Positions 11,719 through 22,342 of a stretch of 64,000 bases of DNA are shown piece by piece. Where the stretch lies: assembly GCA_034698045.1 (NCBI GenBank), contig JAQGAU010000002.1, positions 31,829-95,828 of the forward strand, read 5' to 3'. The DNA is from Paramacrobiotus richtersi. Taxonomy: Eukaryota; Tardigrada; Eutardigrada; Parachela; Macrobiotidae. Position 1 is the stretch's first letter. Each line of letters opens with the position of its first letter. The position numbers and the translations under genes are program-made. Below the pieces are notes generated by a model. The model was not told where the DNA came from. It did not search any database and saw nothing but the letters and a program-made list of their open reading frames with translations.

Positions 11719-11916
11719 GAACGATCGCGCTTGCGGCACTGATCCTCCAACATTGGCTTCTTGGTGGAAGATACCCGGTCCGACATATACAACCATTCCA
11801 GATTTCTGGATATATATTGTGGGCTTTATGTCGTACCTTTTCCATACCTCCGGAGTCGACGCATAATTCTTGTGGACATACATAGCTATGACCGCAAGTT
11901 GTTGGTTTTGAAATAT
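11719..11916 (-). CDS. EGF-like domain, two exons split by a 42-bp intron
   Basis: Exon 11916-11848 follows a tttttag acceptor and ends at G|GTATGG. Exon 11805-11719 follows a tatatccag acceptor and ends at C|GTAAGC. Joined in phase they read TTCGHSYVCPQELCVDSG, then E, then IWNGCICRTGYLPPRSQC. This gives six cysteines in the EGF pattern C-x5-C-x4-C-x8-C-x-C-x9-C, with the typical C-x-C-x2-G-Y ending. EGF-like domains are extracellular modules in secreted or membrane proteins. Only this module is clear. Flanking exons are not resolved, and nearby copies at 11180-11560 are broken. The gene may therefore be intact and larger, or a remnant itself. Confidence 0.5.
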
Positions 11917-12369
11917 CTAAAAACATATCGCGACATGCGCGTCGTTTTTCCGGTACCACATGCAAGAAAAACAAAAGGCCTCTTTTCTGAATCTTTCGTG
12001 AGTTTTTTAGTGGCAGTTTGTCACTGGCAAGTCCAGCTTTCGAGGTGCCTGTCAAGTTTTCTGACCACGCCGTACCGATGCGGTATATTAACCTTCTGAT
12101 GCCGTGTATATTATTGTCTTTATTGTAATATTACCAGGCTTACTGCAAGAGGCAAACAGTTATTTACCAGGGATTAAGCATTTTTCTGCTAGATACAGAC
12201 CATCATTACTGCATTACTAGAATATGGTCAGAGTGCGCATTAAACTGTTATCACACAATACAAGGTGGTATGTGACAGCCAATGATGTCTCGTATTCCAC
12301 ATCTCTCCCTCTCATGAAAAAATGACAGATGCTGACTTTTACTCGATGAGTACTCCTCTGTTTGCTGTT

Positions 12370-13960
12370 TTCTTAATGATTATTTTATGCAGTTAAAATA
12401 CGTCATTCACTATTTTGCATAGCGTTGTTGCATGGTACCAATACGTTGCGCTTCAATTTCAGTTATATAAATGTTAACGTAATGGTCACAGGTTTTTCTG
12501 TTTTCCGCAAAGCTGGGACGGCCTTTATGGCTGCGCAGCATATTGCAAAATTCAGAACGACTGTCGGCATGCGGTTAGCAAACCTGACGCGAACTGAGCA
12601 TAACTGTAGTATAGTGGACGGAAAAGCGCAACTTTTGCAGCGAAGCCTTTCCTACAGGAATGATCTCTCGTAAATTGCTGCTAAAATAAGAGTCTTATTA
12701 AAATAAGAGACTGCCTTTCAGGCGCTTAGGAAACCGCAATACGCAAACATTCAACATTGTGCTTGTTTGTTGCCCACACGAGTATCATTCGTATGCATTG
12801 ATTTGCCTTGAGTGTTCCATGTAAACAGTACGGTACCACGCAAACGCTGTTGGTAAGTGCAGCCTCTTTTGGAGCATTTGTATTGCGCCTGCCCGTTTAG
12901 GTAGGAGCGTATATTGCTAGCCGTATCGGTTGCATGCAGAACCGTCAAGAATCACTGTTAGTTTAGGTGGGCCTTAGTGTTTTATGCCTTAGTGTTTTAT
13001 CCTTCAAAATGCGCTGTTGACGAGCCACAATCACCGGCTGCTTGCGAGGCGTGCTTGTTGGTTACTTAGCAACCCTGGGAAGGAGACCAGAGTGGGGCGT
13101 GCACAGCAAACCGATACAGATGGAATAGACTGATTACACTCATCAGGGTATATAATAAACGCGACACCAGTAACCCGCTTCCACAGTTCCAGCTTTTCTT
13201 CTAGTACATCAGACTTATGCCGCTGAGCGTTCTCGTTAATGAGACGAAAGGTCAAAACATATGTTATTTGCATTATCTCCTGTTGCGAGATGTAACGGAA
13301 GGAATCGTACATCAGCCAGGGTGAGCGATTTACTTTACTGAAGTCATCTTTTCTTCTGTAAGAAAAAAGATTTGAGTTAACCGTACCCAAAAGACTTGGA
13401 TATCTAGCGCTTTTGGTCGTTTAGGCCAAATTTTCAGTACAGTTTTTACCGTTGCTAGAAGTTAAGACTATATTCCACCCAACGGCGTAACTATTACGGA
13501 AACCAAGACCGTCGCGCACCTGTAAGCACTGTGCCAGGCAACATTGTTGTTTTTAGTAGCAAGGACATCCATAAATACTGTCCAGACATCCGTTTATGCG
13601 CGCAATGTCCGGCAGCTGCGCAATGGTGGCGAAATGTTTAAACACGTTTCCTTCTCAAATGTATGGTCACTATTGCGCAACAGCCGAACGTTGCGCGCCC
13701 AAACGGATTTCTGGACACTGTTTATTGATGTGCTGGCTATTGTAAACGATAATGGAGGGTTAGTGTAAAGCTCACAGATGCGCGGCCGGTGTTATGGTGA
13801 TAGTACTTATGACAACACGCAGAATATCGTCTTAACACAGATAATTTCCGCACACGCTATAGGAATTTGTGAGCAACGTTTTTTGAAACTGTTCTCAATT
13901 GGGTTATTACGCTGTATGCACATGGGATCCCGTGTTTTTGAGCCCCGAAAATGGCAGAAG
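12370..13960. repeat. Dispersed paralogous block, copy b
   Basis: Segment A at about 12490-12580 reads TVVLNFAICCAAIKAVPALR on the minus strand. Segment B at about 13045-13075 contains GTTGGTTACTTAGCAACC. Segment C at 13857-13960 (gaatttgtgagcaacgtt...gagccccgaaaatggc) matches copy c at 26182-26260. A frame beginning at ATG 13951 (MAEDERSFINRLHYF) runs to 14154 but has no recognised domain. Confidence 0.5.
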
Positions 13961-14159
13961 ACGAACGTTCTTTCATTAATAGACTGCACTACTTCTCAAC
14001 GGGGAATCTGTTCAATCGGTCGTTGATCTCAGAGGTTCTAAATCATGGGAATGCCACGTCGCTGCTCTGGGAATCTGGCACACCGCTTTCGAAGGCAACA
14101 TCCACGAATGCAGTGATGTATGTGGCAGCATATTGCTTTGGTACTAAATTATGATCGCT

Positions 14160-14860
14160 CCCTAGATGAGCCAAACTACCAACTAAATGATAAACCTAAA
14201 AACAATGTAGGTAGTCTGTATCCAGTTCCTAAACACTGCACTGTGGTAAATCCGAACCTCTATCTTCGGACTGCTACAATACACTACACTCCTTTTCTTC
14301 TCTCGAAAGAAATAGTGGACTGGGTAGGTGCTAATAAATTCTCAATCAATTCAGCTCACTGGCTAAGCTGTCTATTCAAAACAAACTGTACTATGCCATC
14401 CCTTCCTGGCAACGGAACAGAATTTGCAGTTAGAGTTACCGAAGCTTTCAGGGAATCGCTGCAGATCAACAATTCTTCCTCTCAAATTTTGGGCTGGATG
14501 AACGCTCATGGCTCTACTGTCGCTGGCATTGCAGTTTTCCGTCGTTCTCTCCACATATTGCCTTGGTCAATGGTTCCATCCTTTTTGCTGCACTGCCGTG
14601 AAAACATTTGTGTACTCTTTGCATTGGCATCACATACGGTGGCATTCTTTCTGGCTATCGGGACAAGCCTTTGTCGCTGCAGCGACGTTCGCTTTAACCC
14701 CCTCTCTTGGTCTCTTCCTTTCAGTCTATCGGTCACTATCTTTCTCACTGACAGCCTCTCTGGAAGAAGCAGCAGGCCACACCTTTTTCCCAGTTGGCGG
14801 ATCCCAGCGATTTCTACTTTGTTCCTGTCAACAAAACGCTGAGGGGAACAGCCTTCTCTC
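14160..14860. other. Open on several frames, no gene assigned
   Basis: A 240-codon plus frame (14120-14842) and a 132-codon minus frame overlap here. Neither shows a domain, and the plus frame has an odd Ser/Leu-rich tail. I treat both as unassigned. Confidence 0.35.
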
Positions 14861-14863
14861 GGG

Positions 14864-15190
14864 TCATGTCTGGCAAATTTTTTGTCGCGACGCACTCTGT
14901 TCACTTCGCTTCAAGAGTATGTCCAGAAGACACTTTCTAGTTTCCTTCTCGGCCTCTAATGCGGCTTGCGGCTGAACGGGGCCTCTCTGGGGCCAACCGA
15001 AAAACCTGGGCAGGCCAGTTGTAGTGCATGTATAATTAACGCGGCCAAGTCGCAGATTTCTGAGCATGGTCTTCCGTTCGTAAACGATCACGTCTGAATT
15101 GTTATCGTCGTTGTTACATTCGTAGTACATTACTGTACATGGCCCACGTCTAACAGGTTTGCGGTGGGCGTGGACAGCGATACGGCCCAT
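14864..15190 (-). pseudogene. Decayed retroelement segment related to element 2
   Basis: The minus frame includes RNLRLGRVNYTCTTTG, similar to RKLRVGRISFYTCTT translated across the left LTR of element 2 (about 37200-37245). It starts MGRIAVHAHRK, like the degenerate gag at 35.88 kb (MGRIAVHATAN). I read it as diverged LTR and internal sequence of the element-2 lineage, not a cellular gene. Confidence 0.4.
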
Positions 15191-15900
15191 GCCCTTCTCG
15201 AGTGTTATGTTTCAATGTAAAGTGGTTTGCATGTAGAGAAAGGTGGCATTGTAAGGTACTGTATCGAAAAAGCTAAGATTGATCGTTTTCCTTGCCTATT
15301 TCCCAAAACGGATGATATGGCATCAAATCCGCGGTCCATCCTGTTCATTTGCCTTGGTAAGTCATGAAAATTGTAGATTCTAGATTGAATGTAGATTCTG
15401 ATAGCAAAATAAAGACCTGTTATACACTGGAAAGAAGTTTACATTTCTGTATAATAAACGTGTGTAGGTTACAACCGTGCGCTTCTGCTGGCTTATGATA
15501 ACCAGTTTCAGGTAAAAAAATATCAAAACTGCACCGTCAGCTGAGCTTGGTCCCAAACACGACCGCTGATCTCTCCGGTTTCATCTTTTCTCTCAAACAG
15601 GATCATTTATTTTTCCTTCCTATTTTCGAGTCTTTTACACCACGTTACTGAGATCCAAAATCAACTCCACACTAGAGATAGAAAATATCTGGTTAACGCA
15701 CAGAAAACCTTATTGCTATCGCGGCAGACTGGGACAGCTGTACGCATTTTGGTGGCTGGCCATACGTTTAGAATTTTGGTGTTTAACATAATCCATTGAC
15801 TTTGTCGCATGTTAAAGTATGTAACATATGATAAGGTATGATAGCGCCGCAATCATTTTGACCCAGTGTGGCGCGATACTAGGCTAAGTATATTCGTTAA
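15100..15900. repeat. Diverged duplicate of 35840-36900
   Basis: Shared ordered blocks include ggtttgcggtgggcgtggac, cagtttcaggtaaaaaaat, gatccaaaatcaactccaca, aatatctggttaacg and cggcagactgggacagctgt. The 36 kb copy carries extra sequence at about 36060-36530. Both lie beside element-2-type gag debris, so this is probably transposon-derived. Confidence 0.75.
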
Positions 15901-16082
15901 AATCGTTCCCAAGATGACGGTGGAGAATCACTGCCATAACAGCATGTGCCTATCACGCGAGTTATCACGTCTTGTGCTTTATTGCGGACGCATAGCCCTG
16001 CCAGAGCCACACTACTGACTCTAGCACGGTCTCACACCCATAGCACACTATGGCTGCTGTGCAAAGGTCATACACCGTCACA

Positions 16083-16790
16083 CCTCCCCACGTGGGGAAA
16101 CCCAGACCAGTTCAACTTAATTTAAGATCTTATATCAATCGCTCCGGTTTCTTTCCGGCCGTGGCAAGGGAGGTTCTTCGTCGTTCGGGTTCTCCTTCTT
16201 TCGGACGATCCGATTCCGCTTTCGTCTTTGGTATCTGTTTTCGTGCATCCTTCGGTGGTTCCGTTGCTTTGGTTCCGTTCGGTTCATTCGTCGGTGTCAA
16301 CTCTGGTTTTGTCGCAGGGACGGCAAAGGAAGCATCCTTCTTCTCGCTGGTGCCTTAAACTGTGGAGCCTGACTGCCGTTGGGTGTGTCGGGTTTCATTG
16401 CCTGAAAGTTACCGTTGGCTCCACCGTCCGGCGGGTTGGGTACCATTGGAGGCATCCAAGTCTAGGTTTTCGTCCAGCTCCAGCCAATGCTTGGAACGCA
16501 TCTGGTTTTCGTGTCGTCTACGCCAGACTGCACCGTTAACCAACACTTCCCAAACCCGTCGTTCGTTACGTTTCAGCAACTTTCCGCTGATCCAGTAGAC
16601 GTGCCGGTTCAAACGGCAGATCGCGTACCACGACGAGTTGTCCAATCTGGAAGTCCTTCGGCTTCGTGCGTTTATCGAAGTTGCGCCGATAACGCTCGCG
16701 ATTCTTCTCTGTGGCTGTCAGCATCACCGGGACCAGTAGGTCCAACATTTCCCGCATGATGCAAGGTATGTCGGTCAAATCCAATTCCTT
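16083..16790 (-). pseudogene. Ty3/Gypsy integrase C-terminus, frameshifted
   Basis: On the minus strand the first frame reads RERYRRNFDKRTKPKDF then QIGQLVVVRDLPFEP, the usual post-core segment of Gypsy integrases. A second frame continues WISGKLLKRNERRVWEVL, NGAVWRRRHENQMRS, matching the GKV...Y.V...w.RH.NQlR SH3-like end. A low-complexity tail rich in Pro, Lys and Glu reaches RRRTSLATAGKKPERLI, a common pol terminus. The purine-rich GTGGGGAGG at about 16084-16095 followed by TGTGAC could be a polypurine tract and LTR start. The core DDE region is absent and the two frames need a shift, so this is a fragment. Confidence 0.7.
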
Positions 16791-16846
16791 TGTAAAAGAG
16801 CGCGTTAATTTCTTCGTCTACATATGAAAGCGCGGCTGCAGCCTAT

Positions 16847-17425
16847 CTACACCTTGGGAAACGCTGACAAGCAGCTTTCCGAATTCATCCCGTAGAAATA
16901 GCGGCATCTTTTGGACGAGGCTGAGTGGAAAAGTTTGCACCAGAAGCCGGATCCGTCCACCCATTCGGAGAAGCCGGATCCGTCCACCCATTCGGGGTCC
17001 AGCAAAGAAGCTCCGTTCAGAGAAGTGCCGGTAGCATTAGGTTGCTCGTGCGAGTTCTCTGTCTGAGGATGGGTGGGTTCCTTGTTACCACTACGTCTTG
17101 GATTTGTCCTCAAAGACGTGAAGATTTTAATCAGTTCGTGGATATTGCTCAGGGTTTGCCTTTGTAAAAAATCCTTCAGCTCCTTTTCGCTGCGAAACGC
17201 GGTTGATACCCGTTCGCTGATATTTGCGTCATTGAGCGGCACGGTTTTTAGTTTTATCAGGTTTGAGTTCTTTGATAAAGGTGTCAGCTGCAAGACTTGC
17301 AAGTCAAAATTCTGTAAGATTGCGGGAAATCCCTGGGTGCGAAAGTAGGGAACCGTTCCCTTGATCTGATCCCAATTAGTGAGCTTGATCTTCGAATAAC
17401 AATGCAGGTAACACGTACAGTACAT
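16847..17425 (-). CDS. Uncharacterised 192-codon frame
   Basis: Open for 579 bases with no recognised domain. A hydrophilic middle (SEKELKDFLQRQTLSNIHEL, then IKIFTSLRTNPRRSG) is followed by a Ser/Asn-rich segment. An in-frame duplication repeats EWVDGSGF twice, from a perfect 27-bp tandem repeat at 16942-16995. It lies just upstream, on the same strand, of integrase debris, so it could be transposon-derived. It could also be a cellular exon; I cannot decide. Confidence 0.3.
   Translation of the reverse strand: MYCTCYLHCYSKIKLTNWDQIKGTVPYFRTQGFPAILQNFDLQVLQLTPLSKNSNLIKLKTVPLNDANISERVSTAFRSEKELKDFLQRQTLSNIHELIKIFTSLRTNPRRSGNKEPTHPQTENSHEQPNATGTSLNGASLLDPEWVDGSGFSEWVDGSGFWCKLFHSASSKRCRYFYGMNSESCLSAFPKV
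16942..16995. repeat. 27-bp perfect tandem duplication (2 copies)
   Basis: Two identical adjacent copies of agaagccggatccgtccacc + cattcgg (16942-16968 and 16969-16995). The length keeps the minus-strand frame open. Confidence 0.9.
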
Positions 17426-17961
17426 TGCTCTACCCTTTTTTCAGTCTGTTTTACCTGAATCCCTCCGCACTCAATTGCCGATCGCAGATTGGTTTGTAGA
17501 ATAGCACTGAGCTCTTTCACGTCGATTCGGCAGACTGTGATAGTATACTAAAAGAACTGTTATACTGGTGGCTTTCTTTGTCTGTTGTGCCATGACAGTG
17601 ACGACTGCAAGACAGGAAGAGAACCTCAGTATCACCTACGATCCCCGAAGCATCCAACAAGGCGATTTGCCAGTTTGATAAATAACTGTATTTATAGTTT
17701 CTCTCTTTGACAGTTCTGACATCTCTGACAACATTTCCGTCACAATTTGAGCGAGTGTTTGCGTAAGCCGGTTCCCACTGACTATCAATTCCTAAAACTG
17801 AACTGAACACCTTCAAGCCGTGATATGTATCCATGCTCATAGGGTGAAAATAGAAGGCAGTACATAAAGCTGTGTGGTTCGGGTTCGCGTAGCAAATAAA
17901 CTGGAAAGATCTGCTTGAACCTTCCTGAGCTATTCGTCAACGGTGTGAGCCGCTTTCCAGC

Positions 17962-18807
17962 ATGCATTTGCAGGACGCCCAGGAAAACGCTTCGGTCAAA
18001 CTAAATCATCAGCACCGAGGCTCAATTACGATCTCATACAACATGTCGATAGTACGTAAGCATGCATACAGGAACCACTTGGTATTAATTCTGGAGTTCG
18101 GCGCTGATTATGCCGTGAGCTATTCCAGATGTATTGCTTTGCTTGTTGATTTTGACCGTTACCTAGTACTTCGTGAATTATTACAATGTACAGGTTTTTC
18201 CAAGTTTTGGGCTATTTACAATTATAACCAAATCACGCTGGACTGGACCACGCAGAGCTTTTTGGTTTATTTCGAGTATACACCAATGGGGAACTTAATA
18301 ACACAGGCGGAAGAATACTATAACAAATTCACAATCTTATGTCAGATAATACTACAAATGAACGTACGCTTCGTCATGCGTTTCGACAGTCTTTCCTTCT
18401 CTATGAAATTTAGCTTGGGGTCTTTCTTATCGCCGGCATTTCGGGGCTCTTCCGCTGTAAAGTATTCGCATGGACCTTTTTGTCCATATTCGTCATTCCG
18501 TCCGATGACATGCCGTACTGCATTCTGTCCTGCACGCTTAGGATGTTGTACGCCTGGATGTTGCGTATCGTTTACGCAACAAGGGGTGATAAATATACCC
18601 ACTCATATATTGTTCCGATCAAATTCCAGTATTGGGTATGTCTACTTTCAACCATCTCCACCAATTTTCGATACGATTTGTGTTTATACCAGTTTCGGGG
18701 TCAGCAAAATTAAAGGAGTGATTAACTGTCTCGTGTGTATATCTATGATTGGAATGTGTGTACGGTTGTGGGAACAATTATCTTCCGAATACCTAGCCTC
18801 TACATAA
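17962..18807 (+). CDS. Uncertain 281-codon frame with weak kinase-like motifs
   Basis: Two stretches loosely resemble a protein kinase: IVRKHAYRNHLVLILEFGAD (compare the L-x-H-x-N-[IL]-V...L.G region) and FLVYFEYTPMGNL (compare hinge LV.EYM..G.L), followed by FTILCQIILQM like helix E. The catalytic HRD and DFG motifs, the glycine loop and the VAIK lysine are not visible. The second half (residues about 150-281) does not resemble a kinase and is Cys/Phe-rich. I regard it as at best a degenerate or mis-framed kinase fragment, with chance as the alternative. Confidence 0.25.
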   Translation: MHLQDAQENASVKLNHQHRGSITISYNMSIVRKHAYRNHLVLILEFGADYAVSYSRCIALLVDFDRYLVLRELLQCTGFSKFWAIYNYNQITLDWTTQSFLVYFEYTPMGNLITQAEEYYNKFTILCQIILQMNVRFVMRFDSLSFSMKFSLGSFLSPAFRGSSAVKYSHGPFCPYSSFRPMTCRTAFCPARLGCCTPGCCVSFTQQGVINIPTHILFRSNSSIGYVYFQPSPPIFDTICVYTSFGVSKIKGVINCLVCISMIGMCVRLWEQLSSEYLAST

Positions 18808-18829
18808 CTCATTTGGTCGGAAACGCTTA

Positions 18830-19620
18830 TCATATTCGAGCCAGACCACTTCACTGATTAGGCATTCCACGTTGAGTGTCAAGATAGCCAGACAGTTTGG
18901 GATAGAACCCAGGGAAATAGAATGAGCGATAACGAGCGAAGACCAAGAATGCTTCAAGTCAAGTAAAGAAACTCTGAGAAGATTATACCCTACATCCTAT
19001 GTCAACGCACACATAGTTCGACATCTGATTCACAATGCATTGAAAAAATGCGTACGATTAAACTTGACATAGAGCTATGAAATAAGCATTATAATAATGA
19101 AACAAAGCAGTAATGAAAAGAATGCTTACCTCTCCCAACGGCATGGGCTTTCCTTGGCGTGAACGACCAGCAACAGGTTCTGAGTCGAGAGGCAAATCCA
19201 CGGCGCGAGATCGTCACTGAATGGCGCGGTGCCATCCATCAGTCTGCAAGCTCCTGCAGCGATTACATAGCTATCACATAGCGATCACGTAGCTGTAAAA
19301 ATCAAAATGCCTGGTAACACGCAAAACTAGATGTAAGGGAACAGTAGACCTACATCGTCTTCGTCTGCGCTGGACTCTGGGGTGATTGGACGGGATGCGG
19401 GAACAGCGAAACGCGGTGCCCGAGCACGGACTATCACTGTTCTGCTGGTTGCAGTTCCAGAGAGCACGATTGGTGCTGGGACAGGTGCGCCAGCGGCTTA
19501 CACTACAACTGGGGGCGCAGGTATGCTGGCCGTACTGAATAGAAATAAATCAAATAAACAAAACAATACAATTTTCTTTAAAACCTAAAAAAATAGATAT
19601 GGACGACTAAACGATAACCT
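18830..19620. other. No clear gene
   Basis: A minus-strand segment at 19370-19535 follows a ttctattcag acceptor-like site and can be read as cysteine-rich, but no domain is recognised and frames are ambiguous. Confidence 0.3.
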
Positions 19621-20161
19621 AGTAAGAAGTGCGATACCTAGTACATACAGCGTTTTCTTGTTTTGCGCGTTGCTTGCGCGGCCGAACTGGCTGCGTAGCA
19701 TGTCGCGCATCTCAGGAGGACGGCAGACTTTGAATTGTGCTTTTTTCATTTTGTTCCTGGCGTTGACTAAAATAGTGACAGTGGACACAAACACGCACAC
19801 TGGCTGCTACGTTTAAATTGATCGCCAAAGCAACCAGAATATCAGCATACGTTATCCTGGAATCCTTCAGTTCGGGCTCCTGTCTGTTGCGAGTGTTGTC
19901 AGCATAAATCACCTACTATCGTGACAAGTATAACTACATAATATGTGACACTGGTAGCGGCAGTTAGTGCATGACTATGTGTTTTATGGCTGTGGCCTTA
20001 TCTCCAAGTCATGGGTTGTTACTGCACGCTAGAACTGTTTTCGACGGTATTTTTGTGATGGATAGTTCTTCGAAGTACAGTACAGTATAGACAGTATAGT
20101 GCGATGCGACTGTAAAAAGAACATCAATATAGCTGAGCGCAGAGTTTATACCCACTTATGT

Positions 20162-21743
20162 CACATATGGCACGGTTCGTGGAAGAAAAAATCGTGGTGT
20201 TTCTTGATGCAACGTAAGAGAAGTAAGACCGCGTAAGCTAATGTAAAGCAATGTAAGCCAAAACGTAAGTACTGATCTTTATTGTCGAAACACCAAATAT
20301 CGGAGAAATCCACGTAAGACCACGTAAGTCTACGTAAGGCATTGTAAGTTCCGCGTCAGATAATGTAAACATACTGCAAAGCTGTTTACGCGGACCTTAC
20401 GTTCTCTTACGCGCTCTTACATTGTAGCATATTGCCATATTTAATGGACTTCATAATACCTTACACGGACCTTACGCGTGCCTTACGTTGTCTTACGCGT
20501 TCTTACGCTGTAAGAACACTGAGCACAAAAAACAATCGCAAACTTCTTGCAGCGTAAGACCGCGTAAGTTAACGTAAGAGCCACGTAAGGCGGTGTAAGT
20601 GCCGTGTAAGACGATGTAATGTCCATGCATGTAAGGGAACTTTCTTACAACGTAAGGCGCGTAAGATAACGTAAGAGGCGCGTAAGATAATGTAAGTTGC
20701 GCGAGAGCTATTCCGTCTACTCTTAGTTTACTTTTTAGTCTACGTTTTGGTTTCTTTTTACTATCTACATGGTTTCTTCTTGGTTTATTCTTGGTTTCTT
20801 CTGGATTTCTTCTTGGTTTCCTCTTGGTTTCTTCTTGGTTTCTTCTTGGTTTCTTTTTGGTTTCTTTTTGGTTTCTTCTTGGTTTCCTCTTGGTTTCTTC
20901 TTGGTTTCTTCTGGGTTTCTTCTTGGTTTCTTCTTATTTTCTTCTTGGTTTCTTCTTGGTTTTTTCTTGGTTTCTTCTTGGTTTCTTCTTAGTTTACTTC
21001 GTTGTTTACTTTTTCGATGTCTTCTGAGTTCAGTTCGTTGTCTTGTTTTGGTTTCCTTCTCAGCTCACGTTTTTTTTACATGGAGCTTACATCGCCTTAC
21101 GCGGCCTTTACGTTATCTTACGTGGTCTTACGTTGTAACAACTTTGCCTTATATTGAATTTACGTGACTTACACGGGACCTACACAATCTTACGCGGCTC
21201 TTACGTTATCTTACACGGTCTCACGTTGTGACAACTCTGCCTTACATTGAGTTTACGTGACTTACATGGGACTTACACAATCTTACGCAGCTCTTACGTT
21301 ATCTTACGTGGTCTTACGTTGTAAAACTTTGCCTTACATTGAATTTACGTGACTTACACGAGGCTTACAGAATCTTACGCAGCCTTTACGTTATCTTACA
21401 CGGTCTTACGTTGTAAGAACTTTGCCTTACATTGAATTTACGTGACTTACACGGGGCTTACAGAATCTTACGCGGCTCTTACGTTATATTACCCGGTCTT
21501 ACGTTGTAACAACCTTGGCTTACATGGAATTCATGTCGACTTACACGATGCTTACACACAGCTTACGCAGACCTTACGTTATCTTACGTGGTCTTGCGTT
21601 GTAACAACTTTGCCTTACATGGACTTTACGTCGACTTACACGAGACTTACACCGTCTTACGTGGCTCTTACGTTATCTTACGTCGCGTACGCGATGTGGA
21701 AATCACACCCAGATTTTTTCTTCCACAAAACGTGCCACGTCTA
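20162..21743. mobile_element. Foldback-like non-autonomous DNA transposon
   Basis: The 1,582-bp insertion is flanked by an exact 8-bp duplication, ACTTATGT (20154-20161 and 21744-21751). Its ends form an imperfect terminal inverted repeat of about 33 bp: TGGCACGGTTCGTGGAAGAA at the left, TGGCACGTTTTGTGGAAGAA from the right, both continuing AAAATC. Inside, a left arm (about 20205-20700) is made of ACGTAAG words with an inverted block at 20385-20515. A right arm (about 21080-21700) is made of CTTACGT words arranged in about six copies of a roughly 93-bp unit. The core (20745-21000) is a TTGGTTTCTTC tandem array. An 8-bp duplication fits hAT-like elements; inverted arms built of short tandem repeats recall foldback elements. 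No transposase frame exists. The 39 kb paralogue lacks the insertion. Confidence 0.88.
20765..20998 (+). repeat. TTGGTTTCTTC tandem array (about 11-bp unit)
   Basis: About 20 imperfect units. Hydrophobic open frames across it (FFLVSSWFLLGF-type) exist in all three plus frames because the unit is not a multiple of three. They are not evidence of a protein. Confidence 0.9.
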
Positions 21744-22056
21744 ACTTATGTACTTCTACATAGGTTGACATTTAGGTTGCGCTGAAGAACTAACAATTGT
21801 AAGTACTGTACCCGACCAGACTGGTCAACCGTTTTATATATGCATGTACGTAAGTATGTAAGCGCCAATCTGCCTTTTCACCAAGACAACAAAGTAGTCT
21901 ATCTTTGGAATAAATATTGGCGATCGAGGGTTATCAGATCAAGGATACTACAGGCGCCGTAAAAATCACTTTGCAGTATTTCAGCAGAAGAAAAGTTTCC
22001 ATCACGGTTTCAAGGTAGTGACTTGCTGTAGCATCTGCAATATTAAGCGCGATAAA

Positions 22057-22135
22057 ATGCTGCGGCTTCCGAGCGTCGTGATCATGCTCGTATTGTTCAT
22101 CTTCTGTTCTGCTGTCCAGTTACGCGCTGAGCCAG
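22057..22135 (+). CDS. Signal-peptide exon of a secreted LRR protein
   Basis: ATG at 22057 opens MLRLPSVVIMLVLFIFCSAV followed by QLRAEP. This is a short basic start, a hydrophobic core and a small-residue cleavage zone, so it is a typical secretion signal. The exon ends at G|GTGAGC (donor at 22136). LRR-coding sequence follows after an intron of more than 1.2 kb that now carries a MITE-like element. The duplicate at 39797 keeps ATG and the donor (GAGCCAG|GTAAGC) but its frame is shifted, so this copy is the better preserved. Confidence 0.6.
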
Positions 22136-22342
22136 GTGAGCAGCTCATTCGAATGGCCATCTGCTGCTTGGTTTTTTTTGTGTTAAACGAATAAATCCGG
22201 CATCTCACTGGTAACCTCCAGGTGACCTTGAACGAAGCGCATATTTTACCATCTGTATTACTCGATCTAATTACTACTAGCGCGCAGTCCTTTACGTAGA
22301 ATGCACAAACATTTCTAACAGTAAATACCATAACTTATATTA

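Larger units (their letters stand above)
19640..22140 (+). repeat. Segmental duplicate of 39050-39890 (with inserted element)
   Basis: 19640-20153 and 21752-22140 match 39050-39890 in order: ttgcttgcgcggccga, cgtagcatgtcgcgcat, aagtacagtaca, agctgagcgcag, then taggttg, tgtacccgacc, aaaatcact, gcgctgagccagg. The 1.58 kb between them is missing from the 39 kb copy. Segment A (about 19650-19720) is another member of the dispersed block family and reads VLLRCATCYAASSAAQATRK on the minus strand. Confidence 0.85.

Noticed and set aside
14120-14842. 240-codon plus-strand open frame as a gene
   Set aside because: No domain, inconsistent composition along its length, and a competing minus-strand frame; it overlaps likely transposon debris.
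20747-21167. Three overlapping hydrophobic plus-strand frames that look like repeated membrane helices
   Set aside because: They are the three translations of the TTGGTTTCTTC array inside the foldback element; open reading follows from the lack of stop-forming words.
20205-21700. CRISPR-like array of short regular repeats
   Set aside because: Unit lengths vary, there are no unique spacers, repeats occur in both orientations, and the context is eukaryotic.
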